Positions 16,688 through 25,619 of a stretch of 40,130 nucleotides of DNA are shown here, in pieces. How positions within the stretch are numbered: position 1 is the first letter of the stretch; the number at the start of each line of letters is the position of its first letter. This DNA is from an uncultured Eggerthellaceae bacterium. GTDB taxonomy: Bacteria; Actinomycetota; Coriobacteriia; Coriobacteriales; Eggerthellaceae. The stretch spans positions 1 to 40,130 of the forward strand of contig CAKUFS010000022.1 of assembly GCA_934648845.1 (NCBI GenBank), given 5' to 3'. The position numbers and the translations under genes were made by a program. A model generated the notes under the pieces. It saw only the letters and a program-made list of their open reading frames with translations. It was not told where the DNA came from and did no database searches.

Positions 16688-18076
16688 GTGACGAAGACGG
16701 AGAATCATTCCGTAGAAAAAAAGACGAAGATTCCGGCAAGCCTGCTTATAACATTTGCAGTGCTTTCTATTTCTGGCGGTCTGGGTAACTGCTCGCAGAC
16801 AGCGGTAAATGCCCTGCTCATGGGCATGTCTGCTGAAATGGGCGTTTCCGTTGCCACCAGCCAATGGCTCACCACAGGCTACATTTTGGCGCTGGGTGTT
16901 TTCGTTCCTCTTGCTCCGTTTTTGACAAAACGCTTTTCCGAGCGGTTCATGATGATGGTGGCGCTTGGCTGTATTGCGGCGGGCTCGCTTCTTGTTATTG
17001 CCGTGCCGCTGTTTCCCGTGGCGCTGATTGCGCGCGTTATGCAGGCGGCCGGCGCAGGCCTGATGATGCCCGCCATGCAGACTATGGTTATGGTTGATAT
17101 GCCGCGCGAACGCATGGGGCTGTTCATGGGAATCAACGGTGTCGCCATGGGCTTCATGGTGAACTTGGGTCCTACGATCGGCGGTGCACTTGAAAGCGCG
17201 TTCGGATGGAAGAGCTTTTTCTGGTTGATGTTCGGTTTCATGGTGGCCATGATGGTCCCCACTATGAAATGCGCGCGCTCGCAAGGGGGCAACAAGCAAG
17301 AGCGTTTTGATGCGCCATCATTCATCACCTGCGGTATTGGCTTTGTGGGTTTGCTTTTGGGATTCAGCAATGCAAGCAACTTGGGCGTGACCCATGTTGC
17401 GGTTTGGCTTCCTATAATCGTAGGCGCCTTGCTGATTGCTCTGTTCGTGCGCCGCGAAAAGCACATGGTGAATCCGCTGATCAGCATGGATATCTTCGCT
17501 GATTGTCAATATTGCTGGGGCTTCATTGGCAGCTGCGTTTTAAGTGCGGCGTTTGTGGGCACCATGCTGGTTGTTCCGCTGTATGTGGAAGACCTGCGCG
17601 GCGGTACGGCGCTTGATGCGGGCATTGTTTTGCTACCGGCATCGCTGATGGCGCTGGTGGCGAATGTGGTCGCGGGCGCCTTGATGGACAAGTTCGGCGC
17701 ACGTAAAGTGCTGATAGCGACCACAACGTTTCTCGTGGTTGGTGCAGTTTTGGCGCTGTTCTGCGATGATGAGACGCCGCTTTGGTTCTTGGCGGTGTCC
17801 CAGGCGGTTCGCGCGTTAGGCATTTCAGGGAGCATCGGACCGTTTATCGGATGGGCGCTTGAAAAGTTGCCTGGGCGCATTGTTTCCGATGGAAGCTCGT
17901 TTCTTACCGTGGGGCGTCAGGCGTGCGCTTCGTTGGGAACGGCTATTATGGTGCTGCTTATTGTGGCGTTTACTCAGATGGGACAATCTGTTTTTGCGTA
18001 TCACGCAGCGTTTTTCTTCTCGGTAGTGTTCTCCGTTCTCACCTTCCTGGTGGCAGTGCTGAAGGTTCGCTCGTAG
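16688..18076 (+). CDS. DHA2-type MFS multidrug exporter
   Basis: This 462-residue multi-pass transporter is of the EmrB/QacA-like DHA2 group. Helix 1 carries NCSQTAVNALLMGMSAEMGV; SQWLTTGYILALGVFVPLAP and the helix 5 motif C region GFMVNLGPTIGGALES follow. It probably exports drugs or metabolites with proton antiport; the substrate is unknown. The frame is open about 300 bp upstream inside pth, but translation most likely starts at the GTG 16688, with GGAGG 6 nt upstream and 55 bp after pth. It ends 8 bp before an exact copy of the 31-nt repeat. Confidence 0.9.
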   Translation: MTKTENHSVEKKTKIPASLLITFAVLSISGGLGNCSQTAVNALLMGMSAEMGVSVATSQWLTTGYILALGVFVPLAPFLTKRFSERFMMMVALGCIAAGSLLVIAVPLFPVALIARVMQAAGAGLMMPAMQTMVMVDMPRERMGLFMGINGVAMGFMVNLGPTIGGALESAFGWKSFFWLMFGFMVAMMVPTMKCARSQGGNKQERFDAPSFITCGIGFVGLLLGFSNASNLGVTHVAVWLPIIVGALLIALFVRREKHMVNPLISMDIFADCQYCWGFIGSCVLSAAFVGTMLVVPLYVEDLRGGTALDAGIVLLPASLMALVANVVAGALMDKFGARKVLIATTTFLVVGAVLALFCDDETPLWFLAVSQAVRALGISGSIGPFIGWALEKLPGRIVSDGSSFLTVGRQACASLGTAIMVLLIVAFTQMGQSVFAYHAAFFFSVVFSVLTFLVAVLKVRS

Positions 18077-18083
18077 CCCCGCC

Positions 18084-18114
18084 TGTTGACAAATTACCCC
18101 ACCTTTTGTCAACA
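18084..18114. repeat. 31-nt inverted repeat, copy 2
   Basis: Identical to 7358-7388, here 8 bp after the DHA2 exporter stop and about 140 bp before uraA. The flanks differ from copy 1, so identity is limited to the dyad itself. Confidence 0.85.
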
Positions 18115-18210
18115 ACGCGGTTGCTTTACGATGCATTGCCTATCGTTTCTTTTCCGTAAAATGGTCACTCGTTTTTGCTCGAATGTGTTTTCCTGCTGGC
18201 GCAAAAAAGG

Positions 18211-18241
18211 GATAATCGATTTTTAGGTTTTTCCTAAAAAA
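18211..18241 (+). promoter_or_regulatory. Probable promoter and dyad before uraA
   Basis: A -10-like GATAAT (18211-18216) is followed directly by TTTTTAGG-TTTTT-CCTAAAAA (18220-18240), a perfect 8-bp dyad that ends 15 bp before the start codon. Its place over the predicted start of transcription suits an operator; in RNA it would lie next to the ribosome-binding site. The -35 is weak. Confidence 0.45.
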
Positions 18242-18255
18242 TGAAGGGAGTCTGC

Positions 18256-19662
18256 ATGTCAGAACAGGAAAAGGCGGAACAAGAAGTTACCGCCGTTTAC
18301 GATGCGCGTGAGCTGGGCGCTCCTAAGATGGGCATCTTGGGTCTTCAGCACATGTTCGCAATGTTCGGTTCCACTATTTTGGTGCCGGTCCTTACCGGTC
18401 TTTCCGTTTCCGCAACGCTTTTATTCGCTGGTTTGGGAACGCTTCTGTTTCATTTGATCTCGAAGCGCAAAGTGCCCGCATTCTTGGGCTCGTCCTTCGC
18501 GTTTCTGCCGGGCTATTTCGCCATTGCCGCAGCTGGCGTTGAGTATCTGCCGTACGCCTGCCTGGGCGTTGCGTGCGCGGGCTTGCTGTATTTGGTGCTC
18601 TCTGCGCTGTTCCGTGCTTTCGGTGCGGCGCGCGTTATGCGCTACTTCCCGCCTGTGGTAACGGGCCCCATTGTTATCTGCATCGGTCTTTCCTTGGCAA
18701 GCACGGCAATTTCAAGCTGCCAGACCGACTGGCCGGTTGCCATTATTGCCATTATTGTTATTGTGGCGTGCAGCATCTTCGGTAAGGGCATGATCAAGAT
18801 CGTTCCTATTCTTATGGGCGTTATCATTTCTTACGTAATTGCCGGCTTCATGGGCGTTGTGGACTTCTCCGGCGTGGAAAGCGCGGCATGGATCGGTCTG
18901 CCCGTGCTGTGGGAGAACACGGTGTTTTCCCTGTTTGGGCCTGGTTTCAACTCGGGTATTGCGTTGACGGCCATCATCACCATCATGCCGATTGCCCTGG
19001 CTACCATGATCGAACACATCGGCGACATTTCCGCAATTAGCTCCACGTGCGAACGCAATTTCATTGCCGATCCAGGTCTGCATCGCACGCTTTTGGGCGA
19101 TGGCCTTGCTACTATTGTAGCGTCGCTGTTCGGCGCTCCCGCTAACACGACGTACGGCGAAAACACCGGCGTTTTGGCTCTGACTCGCGTTTACGATCCG
19201 CGCGTTGTGCGCTTGGCGGCCGTTTTCGCGATCATCTTCAGCTTCAGCCCCAAGTTTGCAGCCATTATCGGCGCCATGCCCAGCTGCGTGGTTGGCGGCG
19301 TTTCTCTGGTTCTGTATGGCATGATTTCCGCAGTTGGCGTGCGCAATCTTGTTGAGAATCACGTGGATTTCTCCAAGAGCCGCAACGTTTTGATTGCCGC
19401 GTTGATTCTGGTGCTGAGCCTGGGCATTGCCTACAGCGATGCGGGTGCTATCAATATTGTGCTGGGCGAAGTCACCATTGGTCTTTCCGGTTTGGCTGTG
19501 GGCTCTTTGGTGGGCATCCTCATGAACGCGTTCCTGCCGGGCAAAGATTACCATTTCGATGCTGGCAAAGTTGACCAGGCCATGCTTACCATCGATGACG
19601 GCGTAACGCTGAATAACGTTGACGATCCGCTGACTGAGGAAGAGAAAAACAAGCGCCCGTAA
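18256..19662 (+). CDS. uraA: Uracil permease (NCS2 family)
   Basis: This 468-residue, 14-helix nucleobase:proton symporter has the substrate-site segments TMIEHIGDISAISS and TTYGENTGVLALTRVYDPRV, which contain the two glutamates that bind uracil in E. coli UraA. LGLQHMFAMFGSTILVPVLTG at the N-terminus and FLGSSFAF are also typical. The ATG at 18256 has GGGAG 5 nt upstream; an ATG at 18241 is in the dyad. It supplies uracil for UMP salvage, but no upp or pyrR gene is adjacent. Confidence 0.92.
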   Translation: MSEQEKAEQEVTAVYDARELGAPKMGILGLQHMFAMFGSTILVPVLTGLSVSATLLFAGLGTLLFHLISKRKVPAFLGSSFAFLPGYFAIAAAGVEYLPYACLGVACAGLLYLVLSALFRAFGAARVMRYFPPVVTGPIVICIGLSLASTAISSCQTDWPVAIIAIIVIVACSIFGKGMIKIVPILMGVIISYVIAGFMGVVDFSGVESAAWIGLPVLWENTVFSLFGPGFNSGIALTAIITIMPIALATMIEHIGDISAISSTCERNFIADPGLHRTLLGDGLATIVASLFGAPANTTYGENTGVLALTRVYDPRVVRLAAVFAIIFSFSPKFAAIIGAMPSCVVGGVSLVLYGMISAVGVRNLVENHVDFSKSRNVLIAALILVLSLGIAYSDAGAINIVLGEVTIGLSGLAVGSLVGILMNAFLPGKDYHFDAGKVDQAMLTIDDGVTLNNVDDPLTEEEKNKRP

Positions 19663-19694
19663 GTTTTATCGATTGCAGGGGTTTCCGTTGCTGT

Positions 19695-19724
19695 TTACCA
19701 AGCGGATTGTTCGTGCCCTATAAT
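19695..19724 (+). promoter_or_regulatory. Promoter of the ABC-F gene
   Basis: TTACCA (19695-19700) and a perfect TATAAT (19719-19724) with 18-bp spacing lie about 130 bp upstream of the start codon. Confidence 0.55.
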
Positions 19725-19856
19725 TGCTCTAGCTTGTATTAACATGGCGCTGCGCAAGAGTATTTTTGTTTCGAGAAGGCAAAAATGCGGATTGCGTGGC
19801 GCTTGTTGTTTGAACGCCGTGCGGATCGGCTTTGAATGAATACGGAAGGAATCGCC

Positions 19857-21758
19857 ATGGCGTTCATGCTGGGTTGCGAAAAAATATGTGTCGATTACCC
19901 CACGAAGCAAGTGTTTAGCGATTTGTCGCTAGGGGTCGATGAAGGTGCGCGCATTGGCATTGTTGGACGCAATGGCGATGGAAAATCCACATTGCTCAAA
20001 GTGCTGACTGGCGCCGTTGAGCCTGATAGCGGGCGTGTTTATCGCACTCACGGCGTATCGGTTGGCATGCTGGGGCAAATGGACAGCTTGGACAACGAAA
20101 GCACCGTCGAGCGTGCCGTGGTGGGCAACCGGGAAACGTACGAATGGGCTGCCGATGCGAAAATCCGTGACATTATTGCGGGACTCCTCAGCGACATTCC
20201 CTGGGGCGGCTTGGTGGGAACGCTTTCGGGCGGGCAGCGCCGTCGCGTTGACTTGGCGCGCCTTTTGGTAGGCGATTGGGACGTTCTTGCCCTGGACGAA
20301 CCTACAAACCACCTGGATATTCGCGCTATTACGTGGCTTGCCGGCCACTTGAAAAACCGATGGCGCGCGGGGCAAGGCGCGCTGCTGGTGGTAACGCATG
20401 ACCGTTGGTTTTTGGACGAAGTCTGCCTGAACATGTGGGAAGTGGTCAACGGTAACGTTGAACCATTTGAAGGTGGCTTTTCCGCGTATATCATGCAGCG
20501 CGTTGAGCGCGATCGTTTGGCGGATTTGGCGGAACAGAAGCGCCAAAACCAGCTGCGTAGAGAACTTGCATGGCTCTCGCGTGGCGCCCGTGCGCGTGCA
20601 ACAAAGCCAAAATTCCACGTTGCCGCAGCTCAGGCGCTTATCGCCGACGTGCCGCCCTTGCGTGATACGTTGGAGCTCAAGCGCATGGCCATGGCGCGTT
20701 TGGGAAAGCGCGTGTGCGACATAGAGAACGTAACGGTTTCCTTCGATGACAAACCGCCGGTGCTCTCGGACGTAACGTGGCTTATTGGCCCGGGCGACCG
20801 CGTGGGCATTGTGGGCGAAAACGGCGCGGGCAAAACAACGCTGCTGCGTCTTATTCAGGGCCAGATAACGCCTGATAAAGGGCGTGTCCGTATTGGGCAA
20901 ACCGTTCGTTTTGCCGTGTTGTCTCAGCATTTGGACAACCTGAAAGCGTTCGGAAACGATCGCGTGCGCCAGGTTATTGGCCGCTATAATTCGCGCGTGA
21001 TGCTTGACGGTAAGGAATCCACGCCCGCACAGCTTTTAGAGCGTTTGGGCTTTTCGCATGCGGATTTGAACGAGCCGGTGTGTGATCTTTCCGGTGGGCA
21101 GAAGCGCCGCCTTGCGTTGATGCTCATTTTGCTGGATGAGCCGAACGTCCTGATTTTGGACGAACCAGGCAATGACCTGGACGTTGACATGCTGGCCGTT
21201 GTGGAAGACATGCTTGATAGCTGGCCGGGCACGCTTATTCTGGTGACGCACGACCGCTACCTGATGGAGCGCGTCACCGATGATCAGTATGCCCTGATAG
21301 GCGGCACGCTGCAGCATCTTCCCGGCGGTGTTGATCAGTATCTGCAGCTGGCGGCGGCGCAAGGCGAAGTGGATGCGCGTGCTGTAACAAACGCGGCTGT
21401 TTCCGCAGGTGGCGGGCAAGATGCTTCTGCGCGCGCAGCAGGGGAAGGCGCTGGCGGCGCTGGTGGTGCCGGTGCATCCGATGGTGCAGCGGCGGGTTCC
21501 GCCTCCGGTAGCGCGGCGGCAAAGCCGAAGCTCTCGGGCGGTCAGCAGCGCGAACTGCGCAAGCAAATGGCCTCGTTGGAACGTAAAACGGAAACGCTGC
21601 GGGGCAAAATCGAGCAAGCTCAGGAGCGTATGGGGCAGGCGGACCCTTCCGATTACGTGAAACTGGGTGAAATTCAGGCGGAAATTGCGGGCTATCGCGA
21701 TCAAATAGACGCCATGGAGTTGGAGTGGCTTGATCTGGCGGAAACGCTGGGCGAATAG
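19857..21758 (+). CDS. ABC-F family ATPase, Uup-like
   Basis: The 633-residue soluble protein has two ATP-binding cassettes and no membrane part. Cassette 1 carries Walker A GRNGDGKST (37-45), LSGGQ (about 122) and DEPTNHLD; cassette 2 carries GENGAGKTT (about 321), LSGGQ and DEPGNDLD. The second Walker B variant is of the type seen in actinobacterial Uup-like proteins. After an Ala/Gly-rich linker (about 510-560) comes a C-terminal coiled coil (RKQMASLERKTETLRGKIEQ), as in Uup. ABC-F proteins act on the ribosome or, for Uup, on branched DNA intermediates; no resistance role can be claimed. The ATG at 19857 has GGAAGG 7 nt upstream. Confidence 0.9.
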   Translation: MAFMLGCEKICVDYPTKQVFSDLSLGVDEGARIGIVGRNGDGKSTLLKVLTGAVEPDSGRVYRTHGVSVGMLGQMDSLDNESTVERAVVGNRETYEWAADAKIRDIIAGLLSDIPWGGLVGTLSGGQRRRVDLARLLVGDWDVLALDEPTNHLDIRAITWLAGHLKNRWRAGQGALLVVTHDRWFLDEVCLNMWEVVNGNVEPFEGGFSAYIMQRVERDRLADLAEQKRQNQLRRELAWLSRGARARATKPKFHVAAAQALIADVPPLRDTLELKRMAMARLGKRVCDIENVTVSFDDKPPVLSDVTWLIGPGDRVGIVGENGAGKTTLLRLIQGQITPDKGRVRIGQTVRFAVLSQHLDNLKAFGNDRVRQVIGRYNSRVMLDGKESTPAQLLERLGFSHADLNEPVCDLSGGQKRRLALMLILLDEPNVLILDEPGNDLDVDMLAVVEDMLDSWPGTLILVTHDRYLMERVTDDQYALIGGTLQHLPGGVDQYLQLAAAQGEVDARAVTNAAVSAGGGQDASARAAGEGAGGAGGAGASDGAAAGSASGSAAAKPKLSGGQQRELRKQMASLERKTETLRGKIEQAQERMGQADPSDYVKLGEIQAEIAGYRDQIDAMELEWLDLAETLGE

Positions 21759-21800
21759 CGCGCGTTGTTCCCACGGGCGCAGGTGCGGCCGATTCTTTGT

Positions 21801-21878
21801 GCCGCCGCATGCATCGACAAACGATGAACCCTTCTTTCGTTTTGCGGGCACAGCCGCTTTTTCGCGCCGCCGCATGCA
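21801..21878. repeat. Direct repeat in the ABC-F to zinc-ribbon gap
   Basis: GCCGCCGCATGCA is present at 21801-21813 and 21866-21878. The gene-free stretch 21759-22062 holds this pair and the promoter at 21931; I see no gene in it. Confidence 0.4.
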
Positions 21879-21930
21879 CGTGTGCATCCTTACCTTTTTC
21901 GCGCAAAAACGCAGTTCAATCACTTGTTTC

Positions 21931-21959
21931 TTGTGACCTTGCGCGTAAAAAACCATAAT
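21931..21959 (+). promoter_or_regulatory. Promoter of the zinc-ribbon membrane gene
   Basis: TTGTGA (21931-21936) and CATAAT (21954-21959) are spaced 17 bp apart, predicting a leader of roughly 95 nt before the ATG at 22063. Confidence 0.5.
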
Positions 21960-22062
21960 GCAGGGTAACTGATACCAGCCCGTAACGTTGCTGATGCCCT
22001 GTTTGCGTTATTCTGTTTCGTAAAGGAAGCTTTGTGTTTGCTACCAGGAGAAAGGAACAGAT

Positions 22063-22941
22063 ATGGCACGATTTTGCTCAAGCTGCGGTGGTTCTGTTGA
22101 GCCGGGCCAAAAGTTTTGCATGAACTGCGGTGCGCCCATTGTAGAGGTAACGCAGCAGGCTTCCCCGCAATCGTCGAATCAGGGTTTTGCTGCACCGTCG
22201 CCGCAAGCTCAGGTAATTACGAATGGCTCGCCCTTATCACGCGCATGGAATGACTTCCGTAACGAAAAAGGCCTGATAGGACGCCTGATTATTCTGTGTA
22301 TTTTGATGTGCATTCCCATCGTGAACTTCTTTGTCATAGGATACAGCCTTATGTGGTGCGCCGATTCCGCATTGGGGCGCAATCAAGGGATGCCCGCTAA
22401 ATATCTGACGGGTGCCACCTTCACGTTGGGCTTTTTCTCTTTCGTTGTCTCGCTCGTGTGGAGCGTTGTCTTTGGCCTGCTGAGCGCTATTCCGATAATT
22501 GGCGTTCTTGCCTCTATTGCGTTCTTGGTGCTTTTGCCCTGCTTGATCTTGAGCCAGGTACGCCTTGCCCTGTTCGGCTCGCTGGGCAGTGCGTTTGAGC
22601 TGTCGAAGGTGTGGGACGTGTATAAGCCCAACTTGGGATCGACGCTTGTTATTGCTTGGGCGCCGCAGCTTCTTGCCCTTGTTGCGATTTTGGTCATTGG
22701 ATTCATTATGTCGCTTTTCGGCGGTGTGAGCATTCTTTCGTTTGCTTACGGCGACGGCGGTTTTGCTGCGGGCATGGGCGCGTTCGGCATTATCGTTATG
22801 ATCATTGGCGGTATTTTGATCTCGTTTGTGGAAACGGGTGCCACGCTGATTATGTATCGCGCGTTCGGCTATTTCGTTGCGGAAACTGCTCCGCAATGGG
22901 TGCGCGATGGTTTAGTTGCCAACCCTCAGGCACGCGTGTAA
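22063..22941 (+). CDS. Zinc-ribbon protein with DUF4013-like membrane domain
   Basis: The 292-residue protein begins with a zinc ribbon (CSSCGG at about 5-10, CMNCGA at 19-24), then a Gln/Ser/Pro linker and a hydrophobic region of about six helices. The segment RLIILCILMCIPIVNFFVIG, followed by YSLMWCADSALGRNQGMP, resembles DUF4013 membrane proteins. Function is unknown; the layout suggests a cytoplasmic metal-binding head on a multi-pass membrane body. Start supported by AGGAGAAAGGAA. Its 3' side carries a 100-nt hairpin that is the likely end of the transcript. Confidence 0.78.
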   Translation: MARFCSSCGGSVEPGQKFCMNCGAPIVEVTQQASPQSSNQGFAAPSPQAQVITNGSPLSRAWNDFRNEKGLIGRLIILCILMCIPIVNFFVIGYSLMWCADSALGRNQGMPAKYLTGATFTLGFFSFVVSLVWSVVFGLLSAIPIIGVLASIAFLVLLPCLILSQVRLALFGSLGSAFELSKVWDVYKPNLGSTLVIAWAPQLLALVAILVIGFIMSLFGGVSILSFAYGDGGFAAGMGAFGIIVMIIGGILISFVETGATLIMYRAFGYFVAETAPQWVRDGLVANPQARV

Positions 22942-22988
22942 TCAGGGGCTTTTTCGTTGCCGCTTGATTGTTTGCTTGGTTAAGGAAC

Positions 22989-23088
22989 AAAAGGGGGCGT
23001 CGTCTGCGTTTTTGCTTCGAGTGCTTGCAGAAGGTTTCGACTGCAGCGTTTTGGTCACGAAGGAAAAACGTATGACGGCGCCCCTTTT
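22989..23088 (+). ncRNA. 100-nt imperfect hairpin, terminator or structured RNA
   Basis: Three nested stems are visible. The outer arm 22989-23004 pairs with 23074-23088 (15 bp, one bulged G, one G-U). The middle arm CGTTTTTGCTTCG (23007-23019) pairs with CGAAGGAAAAACG (23058-23070), with one mismatch. The inner stem is TGCAG/CTGCA (23026-23045). The outer stem ends CCCCTTTTCT, like a terminator. The 3' arm can instead pair with 23099-23107 (GCGCCCCTT/AAGGGGCGC), so two mutually exclusive folds exist. The gene-free stretch 22942-23245 holds only this element and a possible htrA promoter (TTGTGC.. TAATAA near 23190-23210). Confidence 0.5.
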
Positions 23089-23245
23089 CTATAGGATGAA
23101 GGGGCGCAACAAGGAATCCCCGGCCGCTCATGGAGAGTGTGAAGCAAAAGTAACGGGACAAAGACGGTTTTGTGTCGTTTCTTGTGCTTTCAGCTGTTTT
23201 TAATAATTCGGCGGTAATGTTTGCCCAAACGAACAGGAGGAAAGT

Positions 23246-24685
23246 ATGTCTGATTTTTCAAACGATGACGATAAAACGTACTACCCGCGTTACGACTCTC
23301 AGACCGGTGAGCCTTTGCATCCGCCGGTAACGTCTGCGTCGCAAGCAGGCGCGCAGGCCGAACCGCAGGCACAGACTGCTTCGTCGGCTGCTTCGCAGGC
23401 GCAAACTGCATCTGCTTACACGGCTCCTTCTTACGCGACACCCGCTTATACGGCGGCGCCGGCAAAGGCACCTTCTGCGAAAAGCGGCGGCTTGAAAACA
23501 TTCCTGCTGGGCTTTTTGGGTGCGGCATTGGCATGCGTTATTGCTGGTGGCGTGCTGTTTGGCGTGCTTTCGGCGGATACGGATTTCAGCAGCGGATCTT
23601 CTGGGTCGGTGAGCTTGGGCTCAAACGACTCGACCTCGATCACGGTGAAGGGCGAAGACGCGAATCTGGCGGAAGTCATTGCCGAGAAAACCACGCCTTC
23701 CGTGTGCTGCATTTACGTATACTCCAAGCAAAGCGGGTATTCCCTGTACGGCTTTGGTAATTCAAGCTCCGATGAGCTTTCTCAGTCTTCGCTGGGAAGC
23801 GGCGTTATCCTGAGCGCCGATGGGTACGTTCTTACGAATTACCACGTGATCGAAGGCGCCGATGCGCTGAAGGTTTCCGCGAATGGCACGGAGTACGACG
23901 CGACGATTGTGGGTACCGATGAAAGCTCCGACCTGGCCGTTATCAAGCTTACGGGCGCATCGGGTCTAACTCCCATTGCGATTGGCGACTCCGAAAACTT
24001 GACTATTGGCGAATGGGTAATGACCATTGGCAGCCCCTTTGGCCTGGAGTCTTCGGTGGCAACGGGCATTGTTTCCGCAACAAGCCGCTCGCAGATCATG
24101 AGCTCCGAAAACTCGAACAGCTCGGGCACATCGATTTACGTGAACCTGATTCAGACCGACGCTGCCATTAACCCGGGCAATTCCGGTGGCGCGCTTGTGG
24201 ATTCGCAAGGCAAGCTTATTGGTATAAACACCCTGATCACCAGCTATTCCGGCAACTACTCCGGCGTTGGTTTCGCAATCCCGGTGAATTACGCCATGGA
24301 GATTGCGAATACAATCATCGAAGGCAAAACACCGTCTCATGCGCAGTTGGGTGTGACGCTTGTTTCGGTGACGTCTTCGTTGGCGCAGCGCTATAAGCTC
24401 CCCGCTTCTTCGGGTGCCTACATTTCTTCGGTGATTTCCGATTCCAGCGCAGATAAAGCGGGGCTGGAAGTGGGAGACATCATTACGAAGGTGGATGACA
24501 CCACGGTGACATCCGCAAGCGATCTGATGGTTGCCGTGCGCTTGAAGAGCCCGGGCGACACGATTACGGTTATGTATAATCGCGATGGCAAGGAGAAGAC
24601 TGCAACGATCGAATTGGGCTCCGATGCCACCGAGAGCAGCACTTCAAGCTCACTTCTGCACAGGGGATCAACTTCTAACGCGTAG
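23246..24685 (+). CDS. htrA: HtrA/DegP-type serine protease, membrane-anchored
   Basis: This 479-residue S1C protease probably handles misfolded proteins outside the membrane. A long Ala/Gln/Thr-rich cytoplasmic tail (1-80) precedes one membrane segment (about 83-108). The trypsin-like domain has the triad His200 (TNYHVIEG), Asp229 (SSDLAVIKL) and Ser313 (NPGNSGGALVDS). One PDZ domain follows (about 370-460; SSVISDSSADKAGLEVGDII) with a Ser-rich tail. The ATG has a clear AGGAGG site. This is the usual Gram-positive HtrA layout. A signal such as the CssRS system is not seen nearby. Confidence 0.94.
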   Translation: MSDFSNDDDKTYYPRYDSQTGEPLHPPVTSASQAGAQAEPQAQTASSAASQAQTASAYTAPSYATPAYTAAPAKAPSAKSGGLKTFLLGFLGAALACVIAGGVLFGVLSADTDFSSGSSGSVSLGSNDSTSITVKGEDANLAEVIAEKTTPSVCCIYVYSKQSGYSLYGFGNSSSDELSQSSLGSGVILSADGYVLTNYHVIEGADALKVSANGTEYDATIVGTDESSDLAVIKLTGASGLTPIAIGDSENLTIGEWVMTIGSPFGLESSVATGIVSATSRSQIMSSENSNSSGTSIYVNLIQTDAAINPGNSGGALVDSQGKLIGINTLITSYSGNYSGVGFAIPVNYAMEIANTIIEGKTPSHAQLGVTLVSVTSSLAQRYKLPASSGAYISSVISDSSADKAGLEVGDIITKVDDTTVTSASDLMVAVRLKSPGDTITVMYNRDGKEKTATIELGSDATESSTSSSLLHRGSTSNA

Positions 24686-24789
24686 GTGTGCCGACTTGCG
24701 GGTGTGCGTGCGCGGATGCGTAGGCGCGTAGGCGCGCGAACGGCGCCGTGTAAAGCGTGAAAAAACATACAAGGGCTTTGGAAAAAGCA

Positions 24790-24828
24790 AGAAAAGGCTG
24801 AGTGCTCCGCTTGGCCTTTTCTGTTTTC
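24790..24828 (+). terminator. Terminator between htrA and pyrH
   Basis: AGAAAAGGC (24790-24798) and GCCTTTTCT (24814-24822) form a 9-bp stem followed by GTTTTC. It separates htrA from the pyrH block. A TAAACT -10-like box at 24832 resembles the one before hisS (GGTAAACTG in both). Confidence 0.75.
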
Positions 24829-24873
24829 GGGTAAACTGTAAGGAACTATGTAATCAACGGTGGAAGGACCACT

Positions 24874-25587
24874 ATGTCTGAAGAGTACGCTTATAAGCGC
24901 GTTTTGCTGAAACTGTCCGGCGAGGCTCTTGCGGGAAGCCAGGGCTACGGAATTGACCCCAAGGTTGTTGATGATCTTGCTGAAGAGCTGGTGGATGTTG
25001 TTGACGGCGTTGAGCTGTGCATTGTTGTGGGCGGTGGCAACATTTTCCGTGGCATGGCGGGCGCGGCCGAGGGCATGGATCGCTCTCAGGCAGACTACAT
25101 TGGCATGTTGGCAACCGTTATGAACTCGCTGGCGTTGCAGGAGGCGTTTGAGCGTCACGGCATTGAGACCCGAGTTCAGAGCGCTATTTCCATGCAGGAA
25201 GTATGCGAGTCGTTCATCCGCCGCAAGGCAGTGCGCCACTTGGAGAAGGGCCGCGTGGTTATTTTCGCCGCAGGTTCGGGCAATCCGTACTTCACGACCG
25301 ACACCGCCGCCGCTTTGCGTGCATGTGAGCTTGACTGCGAGCTGCTGATGAAGGCAACCAAGGTCGATGGCGTATACGACAAGGACCCCGTGAAGAACCC
25401 TGACGCCAAGAAGTTCGACCGCATTTCCTACAAAGAAGTTCTGGCGCGTGACCTGCACGTAATGGATGCCGCGGCAACGTCTTTGTGCATGGATAACAGC
25501 CTGCCCATCATGGTGTTCAACCTTGATGGTAAGGGCAACATTGCTGCTGCGCTGCGTGGCGAATCTGTGGGCACCGTGGTTGAGTAG
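24874..25587 (+). CDS. pyrH: UMP kinase
   Basis: This 237-residue kinase of the amino-acid kinase fold phosphorylates UMP to UDP. LLKLSGEALAG, VVGGGNIFRGMAGA, AAGSGNPYFTTDTAAALRA and KATKVDGVYDKDPVKNP are all present. GGAAGG precedes the ATG. It is followed 32 bp later by frr, the usual pyrH-frr pair. Confidence 0.97.
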   Translation: MSEEYAYKRVLLKLSGEALAGSQGYGIDPKVVDDLAEELVDVVDGVELCIVVGGGNIFRGMAGAAEGMDRSQADYIGMLATVMNSLALQEAFERHGIETRVQSAISMQEVCESFIRRKAVRHLEKGRVVIFAAGSGNPYFTTDTAAALRACELDCELLMKATKVDGVYDKDPVKNPDAKKFDRISYKEVLARDLHVMDAAATSLCMDNSLPIMVFNLDGKGNIAAALRGESVGTVVE

Positions 25588-25619
25588 GGTCGAAAACAAG
25601 GAAGGGAAAGGACACTACC

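Noticed and set aside
21150..21175. Second ABC-F Walker B reads DEPGNDLD instead of DEPTNHLD
   Set aside because: This variant fits the Uup-like group in actinobacteria; it is not a sign of inactivation.
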